Notes: generated from the sequence alone by a model not told the origin. Shown: positions 1 through 5,522, counted from the stretch's first letter. The stretch: DNA of 11,507 nucleotides from an uncultured Lachnospiraceae bacterium (GCA_902796775.1 CADBQK010000176.1:1-11507), one strand, 5' to 3'. Numbers and translations: made by a program.

Positions 1-597
1 CTTCTTTTCCCGGTAACTCTGTGTGATGGTATTGTTTTCCTCAATCAGGCTTGCTGCCTTTTTCTTTTCCTCGTACTCTTCGCCCTGCACCAGAGCCTGC
101 TGTTTTTGCAGCATACGAATCTGGTCTAATAATTCCTGCTTCTCTTTCTCCCACCCGGACACAGGATCCTCCTCCTGTACATCCCCGGACGCGGGAATCG
201 TAATATCATTAGCAAAATCCTCAGGAGTCAGACCCGGGATCAGATCTCCTATCCGGCTTCCTCCCCGGAGAGCATCCGCACCGGAGGGGAGCTCTAATAC
301 AGCAAATGCCTGTTTCCCGTTCCCGTAAACCCGCATAGCCCGGTATTCTTTTCCTTCAAAAGAAAACCGGATCTGTCCTTCCATAAGGCCTGATGGACGA
401 GGCAGATAATTGTCCAGAGAAGAAGTCTGCATCCACTTTTCTGCTTCTTTCCCAAAAAATACAAAAAGTATATAATCGCGAACCGTAGATTTACCTGACG
501 CATTTCCCCCGTAAAGAATATTCATCCCTTCTGAGAGCAGGATATTCCTTCCCCGGAACCTCCCAAAACTATCGATCTGAAGCTCCTTTAATACCAT
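1..597 (-). CDS. YhaN/SMC-like AAA family ATPase, N-terminal part (runs off window)
   Basis: The N-terminal 199 residues of a P-loop ATPase are visible; the gene continues beyond base 1. The protein opens with a beta-strand pattern (MVLKELQIDSFGRF) typical of the SMC/RecF/YhaN head. A Walker A motif follows at residues 30-38 (GGNASGKST, catalytic Lys36). Residues from about 155 become charged and helical with many E, K and Q, consistent with the start of a long coiled coil. Family knowledge: such proteins (COG4717-like) have a split ATPase head and usually pair with an SbcD-like nuclease in DNA repair. That role is inferred here. The ATG at 597 is preceded by a GGGAGG ribosome site, and an in-frame TGA lies at 622-624, so the start is secure. 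No nuclease gene lies upstream on this strand and no convincing promoter was found. The exact subfamily cannot be told from this fragment. Confidence 0.8.
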   Translation of the reverse strand, partial: MVLKELQIDSFGRFRGRNILLSEGMNILYGGNASGKSTVRDYILFVFFGKEAEKWMQTSSLDNYLPRPSGLMEGQIRFSFEGKEYRAMRVYGNGKQAFAVLELPSGADALRGGSRIGDLIPGLTPEDFANDITIPASGDVQEEDPVSGWEKEKQELLDQIRMLQKQQALVQGEEYEEKKKAASLIEENNTITQSYREKK

Positions 598-812
598 CCT
601 CGTCCTCCCGCCGACCCTTTTTCAAGGAATCGTCCTGCTGTCAGGGCAGTTTCCAAATACCACCCTGTTGTGATATGTCCTTAACAATCTCTTTAGACGA
701 CACACCCTGTATTGTCCTTCTTTGAGGCGCCAGCTAAAGTGTTTTTCTCCAAATATTAGTACAGCTTGCACAAATCTTCGCTTGTTAAAAACGATTTTTT
801 TGTCTACATAGA

Positions 813-840
813 TTGTCAAAAATATGATAATATATATACA
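813..840 (+). promoter_or_regulatory. Sigma-A-type promoter, plus strand, no gene downstream
   Basis: A TTGTCA -35 box at 813-818 and a TATACA -10 box at 835-840 are separated by 16 bp in a very AT-rich spacer. Transcription would start near 847 and meet the terminator at 888-915 about 40 bases later. There is no open reading frame in between. Confidence 0.5.
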
Positions 841-846
841 GCAAAG

Positions 847-915
847 ACAGCTTACTTTTACCCCTTTACTATATACCTTTCCCTTACAGGCAGCTAATCC
901 GTAGCTGCCTTTTTT
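847..915 (+). ncRNA. Candidate small RNA of about 70 nt
   Basis: This is inferred from a promoter at 813-840 and a Rho-independent terminator at 888-915 on the same strand with no coding potential between them. The predicted RNA has an unstructured 5' half rich in C and U, including ACCCC near 860 and a CUUUCCC run near 878-884, followed by the terminator hairpin. C-rich single-stranded stretches in Firmicute small RNAs often pair with ribosome binding sites, so a trans-acting regulator is possible. No known RNA family was recognised. The short terminated transcript could also be a by-product of a promoter-like AT-rich stretch. Confidence 0.35.
888..915 (+). terminator. Rho-independent terminator, plus strand
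   Basis: A perfect 8-bp stem AGGCAGCT / AGCTGCCT (888-895 and 903-910) with a 7-base loop is followed by a run of T to 915. The T run lies only on the plus-strand side, so it terminates plus-strand transcription, although the neighbouring protein genes are all on the minus strand. Confidence 0.75.
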
Positions 916-934
916 ATGTTTATATGTAACTGTT

Positions 935-1001
935 CAGCACCCCATGGATAAGAAAAAGACAAAGGATGAAATGCTTCCATCCCGAATGCCATGGGGTTCT
1001 G
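935..1001. repeat. Long-armed inverted repeat with nested hairpin
   Basis: The arms CAGCACCCCATGG (935-947) and CCATGGGGTTCTG (989-1001) pair over 12 of 13 positions. A smaller inverted repeat, GGATG / CATCC (964-968 and 978-982), sits in the loop. There is no T run on either side, so it is not a standard terminator. It lies downstream of the GH18 gene and could shape the 3' end of that transcript. Confidence 0.5.
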
Positions 1002-1023
1002 AATAGGTACATTTATATTTATT

Positions 1024-1070
1024 CAGCCCCCATGTGTCAGCGTGTCTATGCACTCTCCAGCAGGGGGCTG
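1024..1070. repeat. GC-rich inverted repeat downstream of the GH18 gene
   Basis: The arms CAGCCCCC (1024-1031) and GGGGGCTG (1063-1070) are perfectly complementary across a 31-base loop. It begins 54 bases past the GH18 stop codon. The minus-strand sequence after the stem is A/T-rich but lacks a clean T run, so it is at best an imperfect terminator or an mRNA 3' stabiliser. Confidence 0.45.
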
Positions 1071-1124
1071 TACAAAAATCTCTTTTATGAGGATGACTGC
1101 GTTATCTCATTATGCAGAATGCCG

Positions 1125-2855
1125 CTATTTAAATGCCTGTTTGATCAGTTCAAAGATTTCCGGGCCGCTTTCATATCCAAGTTTCCACACTGCTGCCCCG
1201 GCAATTCCGCTGCTTTGGATCATGGACATCTCATCTGCTACAGATGCCTCATCCTGCAGCCATATCTCATACAGGCAATGATCCTTATCCGACGTATAGC
1301 TTCCGTAATTCAGCCCGGACGACTCCTGATAAGCAGGTTTTACACCATGCGAGGTCAGATATCCGGCTGCTTCATTCATACCGCAGGCAAAAGATGTCAC
1401 TCCGCCTTCCGGTGCTGTTGACCATACTCTTGTGAAGAACGGAATCGCTGCAATGACTTTAGATTTATCCACAATAGCAACGGTATCCATAATCCCCTTA
1501 TTCACAAAGGACGCGGAGGCAACCGGTCCTGGAGTTTCAGATCCTGCCTGTGTCTCATCATAACACATAGTCACAACATAATCAGCAACGATCCCCTGCT
1601 CCTTTCGGTTGTAATAAGGGGTGTATTCCGGAACATAATTATCAACGGAAAAGACAATTCCATTTGCCCTGCAGGCAATCGACAGCTCTCTCACAAACTC
1701 AATATAATCATCTGCTCCATCCAGAGAAATCAGCTCAAAATCCAGGTTGATCCCATCGATCCCCTTTTCCAGGACATAGCCCATCAGCTGCTCGATTGCC
1801 TTCGCTCTTTTTGAAGTATATCCAAGCACTTCATCGGTCTTCGAGGAATCAAACAGCCTGTCTGTCTCTGTCGGGAACTCATTGGAAAACAAAGCCCAGA
1901 CCTCTACACCAGCTTCATGGCAGGCCTTCACGTAATCGTCTCCTGCGGTTGAAGCAATACTGCCTTCAGTATCCGAGAAATAAAACCAGGTAGGGGATAG
2001 TACATTGATGCCCGGTGCACTGGATAAAGCTGCTGTCACACCTGCATTCGCATCTGTATTCATCACCTGATGCCAGGCAAGAATGATCTTCTTCTCCCGG
2101 CTGATACTGGGATATTCGGGAAAATCAAAGGACGGCTCTTCCGTTACCATCTGGACAGGTTCACCCATCGCTTTTCTGGAAACCCAGCCGATATAGCCGT
2201 CGTATGTACATACATTGTACCAGTCATCAAAAGCTTCGATCAGATACATTTTCTCTGAAGATTCCGTCATTCGCAGCACTTCGCTCTTCACCCCTCCTTT
2301 ATAGCGGACGGGTGTCTCCTGCCGGGGTATTACAACCTGCTGCTCCCCCCATGAAGTAATGATAGCGATGCGATCCGGATCATCAAATGCTGCATATTCC
2401 AGCTGGGTATGTTCACAAACAAATTCAGCATCTATATACAGTTTCCCATCCCCGCCTGTACGCAGAGGGGCATAGTCCATGCTCTGACTGGACTCCTCTC
2501 CCCATTTGCGCAGAGAATAATCTGAAGAATCAGGTGAAAAAACCTGCATGCTATCCGGGCCGGTAAAGATAAGAATGTTCTCATTCTCGTCATAATAGAT
2601 TCGTGTGTTCAGCAATTTTGTGACCAGATCCTTATCCAGGCACACTCTGCCATCCAGTTTTACCCCCCGGTAATCACTAAGAAGCTCATGATTAAGTGTT
2701 ACACTGTATTCATCCTGTCCAAGCCCCAATTGTGCAGCATAATCAATATAATCTGTACTCGGGGCGTATTTTGACGAATACAGTTTCCAGGCAAAAGTCC
2801 CGCCTATACCCAATATAAGGAGCAGTACGATCACTACCGGCACTACTCTTCTCAT
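1125..2855 (-). CDS. Membrane-anchored GH18 family glycosyl hydrolase with SH3-like domain
   Basis: The 576-residue protein has an N-terminal membrane anchor (about residues 4-24, VVPVVIVLLLILGIGG) with little cytoplasmic tail. Residues about 50-178 resemble the copper-amine-oxidase N-like stalk domain common in Clostridial surface proteins. An SH3-like domain follows at about 182-232 (DDWYNVCTYDGYIGWVSRK). A GH18 barrel fills 254-576. Its active-site strand reads DGINLDFE at 367-374: Asp372 and the catalytic acid Glu374 are present, while the first inner Asp of DGxDxDxE is Asn370. MCYDE (430-434) and the late barrel strand AAVWKLGY also fit. Family members of the YaaH/YdhD kind cleave wall or spore-cortex glycans; the substrate here is inferred. 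The ATG at 2855 has GGAGGT seven bases upstream; a longer frame from GTG 2870 would overlap that ribosome site. It is probably co-transcribed with the membrane protein gene 51 bp upstream. Confidence 0.88.
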   Translation of the reverse strand: MRRVVPVVIVLLLILGIGGTFAWKLYSSKYAPSTDYIDYAAQLGLGQDEYSVTLNHELLSDYRGVKLDGRVCLDKDLVTKLLNTRIYYDENENILIFTGPDSMQVFSPDSSDYSLRKWGEESSQSMDYAPLRTGGDGKLYIDAEFVCEHTQLEYAAFDDPDRIAIITSWGEQQVVIPRQETPVRYKGGVKSEVLRMTESSEKMYLIEAFDDWYNVCTYDGYIGWVSRKAMGEPVQMVTEEPSFDFPEYPSISREKKIILAWHQVMNTDANAGVTAALSSAPGINVLSPTWFYFSDTEGSIASTAGDDYVKACHEAGVEVWALFSNEFPTETDRLFDSSKTDEVLGYTSKRAKAIEQLMGYVLEKGIDGINLDFELISLDGADDYIEFVRELSIACRANGIVFSVDNYVPEYTPYYNRKEQGIVADYVVTMCYDETQAGSETPGPVASASFVNKGIMDTVAIVDKSKVIAAIPFFTRVWSTAPEGGVTSFACGMNEAAGYLTSHGVKPAYQESSGLNYGSYTSDKDHCLYEIWLQDEASVADEMSMIQSSGIAGAAVWKLGYESGPEIFELIKQAFK

Positions 2856-2862
2856 TCTATGT

Positions 2863-2868
2863 ACCTCC
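2863..2868 (-). promoter_or_regulatory. Ribosome binding site that fixes the GH18 start
   Basis: GGAGGT on the minus strand lies seven bases before ATG 2855. It sits inside the extra codons of the longer GTG-started frame, so 2855 is the real start. Confidence 0.8.
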
Positions 2869-2906
2869 ACTAATCCTGCGCTGTCACCATATCTGCCGGG
2901 CGCCGC

Positions 2907-3548
2907 TTATTCAGATGGGTCTTCGCCGCCGGCTGACCGCATCTCACCCCAGAGTATGGCTCCTGTTGCCAGACATCCTGCTGCGAGTACAAGAATCATC
3001 AGCTGATAGATCCTTATTTTTTCCTGATCATTGTGATACACATGTATCTCCATAAAGGAGAGCTGATACTTACTGCTGTAAGCTTCTCTGGATATCCCCT
3101 CATCCTGTGCCAGCCACTCGACCATCTCGCCACTCATATTGGCACGGCCTCTGATCTTTGCTCCGGAGATAGTGCTGCCATCGCCGTCACTGTTTTCAGC
3201 CAGCGCACCGCCATCTTCCACAGGCATATCAACAAGAATATGCCTGTCTCCTACTGTCCCCATATAACAATAGGAGCATATCTTTTCATCATCGGTCGTT
3301 TCATAATAACCGGTGAAGATCAGGTCTATGCCGGAGATTTCAACGTAGGGGGAATGCCCTTTCGAAATAGCTTCCAGCTCTTCGACACTGCTTGCGGCAG
3401 CGTCAATATGGTGCACCGTCCAGGGATTCCGGTAGATTACAATGCAGGCTGCAAGAATCAAAGCCAGAATGCCGGACAGAATCCACATAAATACCGCAAG
3501 AATGCGGATCCTTGCCGCAAACGAACGGTATGGCCTGCTGCTTTTCAT
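2907..3548 (-). CDS. Membrane protein of unknown function, two TM segments
   Basis: I do not recognise a family with certainty. The 213-residue protein has a basic N-terminus and a membrane helix at about 16-38. A predominantly beta, acidic region covers about 65-170, and a second helix lies at about 180-200, followed by a short tail. With both ends cytoplasmic, the middle domain would be outside the cell. That domain carries CSYC at 91-94, a possible disulfide, and a Gly/Asp/Ser-rich loop near 113-130. The frame stays open upstream to 3770, but GGAGGAG lies ten bases before ATG 3548, and the promoter at 3634-3662 would put the transcript start near 3627, after the longer start. The gene is first in a unit with the GH18 hydrolase (51 bp gap), suggesting a surface or envelope role. 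That role is inference from neighbourhood only. Confidence 0.72.
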   Translation of the reverse strand: MKSSRPYRSFAARIRILAVFMWILSGILALILAACIVIYRNPWTVHHIDAAASSVEELEAISKGHSPYVEISGIDLIFTGYYETTDDEKICSYCYMGTVGDRHILVDMPVEDGGALAENSDGDGSTISGAKIRGRANMSGEMVEWLAQDEGISREAYSSKYQLSFMEIHVYHNDQEKIRIYQLMILVLAAGCLATGAILWGEMRSAGGEDPSE

Positions 3549-3633
3549 ATATACAAAACTCCTCCATTGCGCAGCTTCGCTAAGATCAGCGGGCTGCCAG
3601 CACAGGCATCCCGCTGAATGGCTTGTACCGTTC

Positions 3634-3662
3634 ATTATACTACACCAAAACCTGTACGGCAA
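3634..3662 (-). promoter_or_regulatory. Sigma-A promoter of the membrane protein - GH18 unit
   Basis: On the minus strand a TTGCCG -35 box (3662-3657) and a perfect TATAAT -10 box (3639-3634) are separated by 17 bp. Transcription should start near 3627, leaving a leader of about 80 nt before ATG 3548. Confidence 0.8.
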
Positions 3663-3999
3663 CATTTCTGTGCAAAAAATCGCCTGATTTGTGGGGTTTT
3701 TAAGCATTTTTCCCTTATTTTTCTCCAAAAACACCCCCTTTCGCGCCACTTTCGATGAAAAAACGAGCAAAATCCAATCAAAAAACTCTCAAATAACTGG
3801 ATTCATGCAGATTTTTGGTGTGATATGCCAGGTTTTTGCCCCGTTTCTGCATGTTCCTGTTTTTTCCAGATAACTGGTCCTGACCAGACAGGCTCTGTTT
3901 TGACTATAACATCCGATCAGATACATCACAATGATGGTTTGTCGACATTATTCGACAAGTTCAGGCAGCAGTCCCCCGACAGATGGATCTTTTCCAGTC
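3663..3999. other. Regulatory intergenic stretch between divergent units
   Basis: No gene is supported here. The stretch is AT-rich with runs of A. It holds phased A-tracts at 3758-3793, a small palindrome CTGGT-CCTG-ACCAG at 3874-3887, and a 20-bp palindrome at 3939-3958. It separates the promoter of the membrane protein unit (minus) from the mecA promoter (plus). Confidence 0.6.
3939..3958. promoter_or_regulatory. 20-bp palindromic operator with Spo0A-type box
   Basis: TTGTCGA and TCGACAA (3939-3945 and 3952-3958) form a perfect 7-bp inverted repeat around a 6-base centre. Read on the minus strand it contains TGTCGAA (3957-3951), the exact core of the Spo0A box known from Bacillus and Clostridium, followed by a near-copy, TGTCGAC. 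It ends 41 bp upstream of the mecA -35 box, a position fitting an activator or a distal repressor site. The assignment to Spo0A is inferred from the motif alone. Confidence 0.45.
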
Positions 4000-4028
4000 T
4001 TTACAGGCAGTGTTCTTATATGTATAAT
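4000..4028 (+). promoter_or_regulatory. Sigma-A promoter of mecA
   Basis: TTTACA (4000-4005) and a perfect TATAAT (4023-4028) are separated by 17 bp. The start would be near 4035, giving a leader of about 107 nt before the mecA start codon. Confidence 0.8.
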
Positions 4029-4036
4029 GTGATAAA

Positions 4037-4132
4037 GGCGTCCGAACCCTGGACGCCCCAAACACCGAGCAGAAGCGGTAAAATACTTTTTGACGCTTCC
4101 ATCTCCTCTGTGTATAACTATTAGAAAGGAGG
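4037..4132 (+). promoter_or_regulatory. Structured 5' leader of mecA mRNA
   Basis: The leader opens with a hairpin GGCGTCC / GGACGCC (4037-4043 and 4051-4057). A second stem, GAAGCG / CGCTTC, lies at 4072-4077 and 4094-4099. A CTCCT at 4103-4107 can pair with AGGAG at 4127-4131 inside the AAAGGAGG ribosome site (4125-4132), so the leader could partly hide that site. No known riboswitch was recognised. Confidence 0.35.
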
Positions 4133-4141
4133 AATGGTCTA

Positions 4142-4825
4142 ATGAAGCTGGAACGAGTGAATGATAACCAGATCCGGTGTATGCTTACGGCTGCTGATCT
4201 GGAAAACAGAAAACTTAATCTTGGCGAGATGGCATACTGCACAGAGTCCGCCAACAAACTGTTTAGAGAGCTCGTCGAGCAGGCTTGTGATGAGCTGGAT
4301 TTTGATGTGGACGGACATCCTCTTATGGTGGAAGCAATCCCCATCAGCAATGAGTGTCTGATGCTCCTGATCACCCGCGTGGAGGATCCGGAGGAGCTTG
4401 ACAGCCGCTTTGCACGTTTTACAGAGCCTGCCGAAGATATAGATGAAGAAACATACACACAGAGTGCTTTTTTCAAAGGCTGTCCGCAGACAGCATTCTC
4501 TCCGGAACAGATTCCTGATCCGGTTGCAGACGATTCTTCTGTAAGGGTCTTTTCTTTCCGGAGCATTGATGAGATCGGTTCTTTTTGTGTCTCTCTCCCG
4601 GACGGACTGAGGCTGGGCAGTTCACTGTTTAAGAATCCTGTCAGCAATGCTTTTCTGCTGGTCCTCTTTGACACCGGCCAGACACAGGATTTTCGCTGTG
4701 CGTGTACAGCCGCCTGCGAATACGGCATCACGCTGAAAACTGCTGCTGACCCTCTCCCGTTTTTCAGGGAGCACTATACCCTGCTGATCAAAGAAGACGC
4801 CATCCCGGTCATGCGCAGCATTTGA
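4142..4825 (+). CDS. mecA: MecA family adaptor protein for Clp-dependent proteolysis
   Basis: The 227-residue product matches the MecA family in size (about 218 in Bacillus subtilis) and architecture. An N-terminal domain (1-85, MKLERVNDNQIRC...) is known in the family to bind substrates. An acidic linker follows (about 80-132, rich in D and E). The C-terminal domain (about 133-227, VRVFSFRSIDEIGSFC...) in the family docks on ClpC. MecA delivers proteins such as ComK to ClpCP and also controls other processes; the target here is unknown. The start at ATG 4142 has AAAGGAGG nine bases upstream. The gene is single, with its own promoter at 4000-4028 and a strong terminator at 4842-4884. A 20-bp palindrome upstream suggests regulated expression. 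An open frame of 256 codons runs antisense through it and is regarded as a shadow. Confidence 0.88.
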   Translation: MKLERVNDNQIRCMLTAADLENRKLNLGEMAYCTESANKLFRELVEQACDELDFDVDGHPLMVEAIPISNECLMLLITRVEDPEELDSRFARFTEPAEDIDEETYTQSAFFKGCPQTAFSPEQIPDPVADDSSVRVFSFRSIDEIGSFCVSLPDGLRLGSSLFKNPVSNAFLLVLFDTGQTQDFRCACTAACEYGITLKTAADPLPFFREHYTLLIKEDAIPVMRSI

Positions 4826-4841
4826 ATAAGAATATCCGCAA

Positions 4842-4884
4842 ATGAAAAGGACGCACAGCTTTGTTGGCTGTGCGTCCTTTTCAT
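4842..4884. terminator. Bidirectional Rho-independent terminator, mecA / ferredoxin
   Basis: A perfect 18-bp stem (4842-4859 and 4867-4884) closes on a 7-base loop. Its core is GGACGCACAGC / GCTGTGCGTCC, flanked by AAAA and TTTT, so it can end transcripts from both sides. It lies between the convergent mecA and ferredoxin genes. Confidence 0.9.
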
Positions 4885-4941
4885 GTACGGGATATGACCG
4901 CCCTACGGCAGCCATCCGCGACTTTCACTCAGTGAATGTGA

Positions 4942-5112
4942 TTAAGCCTGCTCAATAGCCTCGGTAGGACATGCGCCGCAGCAGGTACCGCAGTCGATGC
5001 AAGCATCAGCGTCGATGACATACTTGCCGTCTCCCTCAGAGATAGCTTCAACAGGACATTCACCCATACAGGTACCGCAGGAAATGCAAGCGTCAGTAAT
5101 TACATATGCCAT
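4942..5112 (-). CDS. 2[4Fe-4S] ferredoxin, Clostridial type
   Basis: This 56-residue protein was found by translating the minus strand from ATG 5112 to TAA 4942. It starts MAYVITDACISCGTCMGECP. It has two CxxCxxCxxxCP clusters: Cys9, 12, 15, 19 and Cys38, 41, 44, 48, each followed by Pro, with an additional Cys45 next to the second set. Length and pattern fit the classic Clostridial ferredoxin, a soluble low-potential electron carrier for hydrogenases, pyruvate:ferredoxin oxidoreductase and Rnf. AGGAGG lies eight bases before the start. The gene is transcribed away from the DUF1858 gene, with a promoter at 5154-5182, and ends toward the strong hairpin at 4842-4884. It is probably monocistronic. 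The acidic composition (many D and E) is normal for the family. Confidence 0.95.
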   Translation of the reverse strand: MAYVITDACISCGTCMGECPVEAISEGDGKYVIDADACIDCGTCCGACPTEAIEQA

Positions 5113-5153
5113 AATAATAACCTCCTAAGAACACATATGTACAGTTCATCTGT

Positions 5154-5182
5154 ATTCTATAACAAATCGCCTTTCAATACAA
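5154..5182 (-). promoter_or_regulatory. Promoter of the ferredoxin gene
   Basis: On the minus strand, TTGTAT (5182-5177) and TAGAAT (5159-5154) are separated by 17 bp. An overlapping extended -10, TGTTATAGA (5164-5156), is also present. The -35 box lies inside the palindrome at 5176-5197. Confidence 0.6.
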
Positions 5183-5197
5183 GCCGTATTTTGTATT
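5176..5197. promoter_or_regulatory. Palindrome over the ferredoxin -35 box
   Basis: AATACAA (5176-5182) and TTGTATT (5191-5197) form a perfect 7-bp inverted repeat with an 8-base centre. It covers the -35 box of the ferredoxin promoter, where a bound protein would block transcription. The sequence does not match the Rex site TTGTGA-N6-TCACAA. The regulator is unknown. Confidence 0.4.
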
Positions 5198-5235
5198 AAA
5201 TCGCAATCACACAACTAAAAATAATTCTCAAGTTC

Positions 5236-5264
5236 TTGCATTCCCATGCATTGTATATTATGAT
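5236..5264 (+). promoter_or_regulatory. Promoter of the DUF1858 gene
   Basis: TTGCAT (5236-5241) and TATGAT (5259-5264) are 17 bp apart, with a start expected near 5271. A small inverted repeat, TGCAT-TCCC-ATGCA (5237-5250), overlaps the -35 box. Its five-base arms and four-base centre have the geometry of CRP/FNR-family sites. Confidence 0.65.
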
Positions 5265-5315
5265 AGAGAAGTCATTACGACATGAAAAACTCTATTACTT
5301 TGAAAGGAGAACCAC

Positions 5316-5522
5316 ATGGCCGCACAGGAAGTTACAAAGGATACTCTGATCGGGGATCTTCTCAGAATAGACGCAAACGTCGCTCCGCTTCTCATGGGCA
5401 TCGGAATGCACTGCCTTGGATGCCCTTCCTCTCAGATGGAGAGTATCGAAGAAGCAGCTTACGTACATGGAATCGACCCGGACAGCCTTGTCAAGGAGAT
5501 CAACAAAATCATTGCCGGCTAA
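5316..5522 (+). CDS. DUF1858 redox-disulfide protein
   Basis: This 68-residue protein carries the pattern of the DUF1858 / hybrid-cluster-protein-associated disulfide family (TIGR03980-like). A short helix around TLIGDLLRID (10-19) precedes GMHCLGCPSSQMESIEEAA, with a CxxC pair at Cys33 and Cys36. A C-terminal helix, DSLVKEINKII, completes it. The family is thought to carry a redox-active disulfide or to bind a metal; the exact role is not established. It fills nearly the whole family length, so no domain is missing. An AAAGGAG ribosome site lies seven bases before ATG 5316. It is divergent from the ferredoxin gene, 203 bp away, and has its own promoter (5236-5264) and terminator (5551-5593). 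No hybrid cluster protein gene lies in the window. Confidence 0.88.
   Translation: MAAQEVTKDTLIGDLLRIDANVAPLLMGIGMHCLGCPSSQMESIEEAAYVHGIDPDSLVKEINKIIAG

Larger units (their letters stand above)
598..1124. other. Intergenic region without protein gene (527 bp)
   Basis: No believable protein gene was found on either strand. Contents: a plus-strand promoter (813-840) with a plus-strand terminator (888-915), an inverted repeat at 935-1001 with a second one inside it, a GC-rich inverted repeat at 1024-1070, and an imperfect direct repeat at 661-682 and 703-719 (CACCCTGT followed by GTCCTT). The segment upstream of the ATPase start should carry its promoter or leader, but no clear minus-strand -35/-10 pair is visible. 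Confidence 0.6.

Noticed and set aside
640..680. AGGGTGGTA on the minus strand, resembling the T-box sequence of tRNA-sensing leaders
   Set aside because: The following CCGCG, the specifier stem motifs and a terminator/antiterminator pair are missing. The downstream gene is not of an amino-acid type.
622..819. 65-codon open frame with TTG start upstream of the AAA ATPase, in the same frame
   Set aside because: The TTG coincides with a TTGACA-like box, no ribosome site precedes it, and the translation has no recognisable features. The ATPase has its own ribosome site.
966..1421. 151-codon plus-strand open frame
   Set aside because: It overlaps the GH18 gene antisense, is rich in Cys and His as is usual for shadow frames, and has no ribosome site.
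3033..3617. 194-codon plus-strand open frame
   Set aside because: It is antisense to the membrane protein gene and its start region, with no ribosome site or family-like sequence.
3549..3770. N-terminal extension of the membrane protein to ATG 3770
   Set aside because: The promoter -10 box at 3634-3639 lies inside it, and the ATG at 3548 has a good ribosome site.
3961..4731. 256-codon minus-strand open frame across mecA
   Set aside because: It is fully antisense to a clear mecA; its Ser/Arg-rich product looks like a shadow and no ribosome site was seen.
4924..4936. 13-bp palindrome TTCACT-C-AGTGAA just after the ferredoxin stop
   Set aside because: It is short, without a T run, and next to a much stronger terminator. 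It is likely chance.
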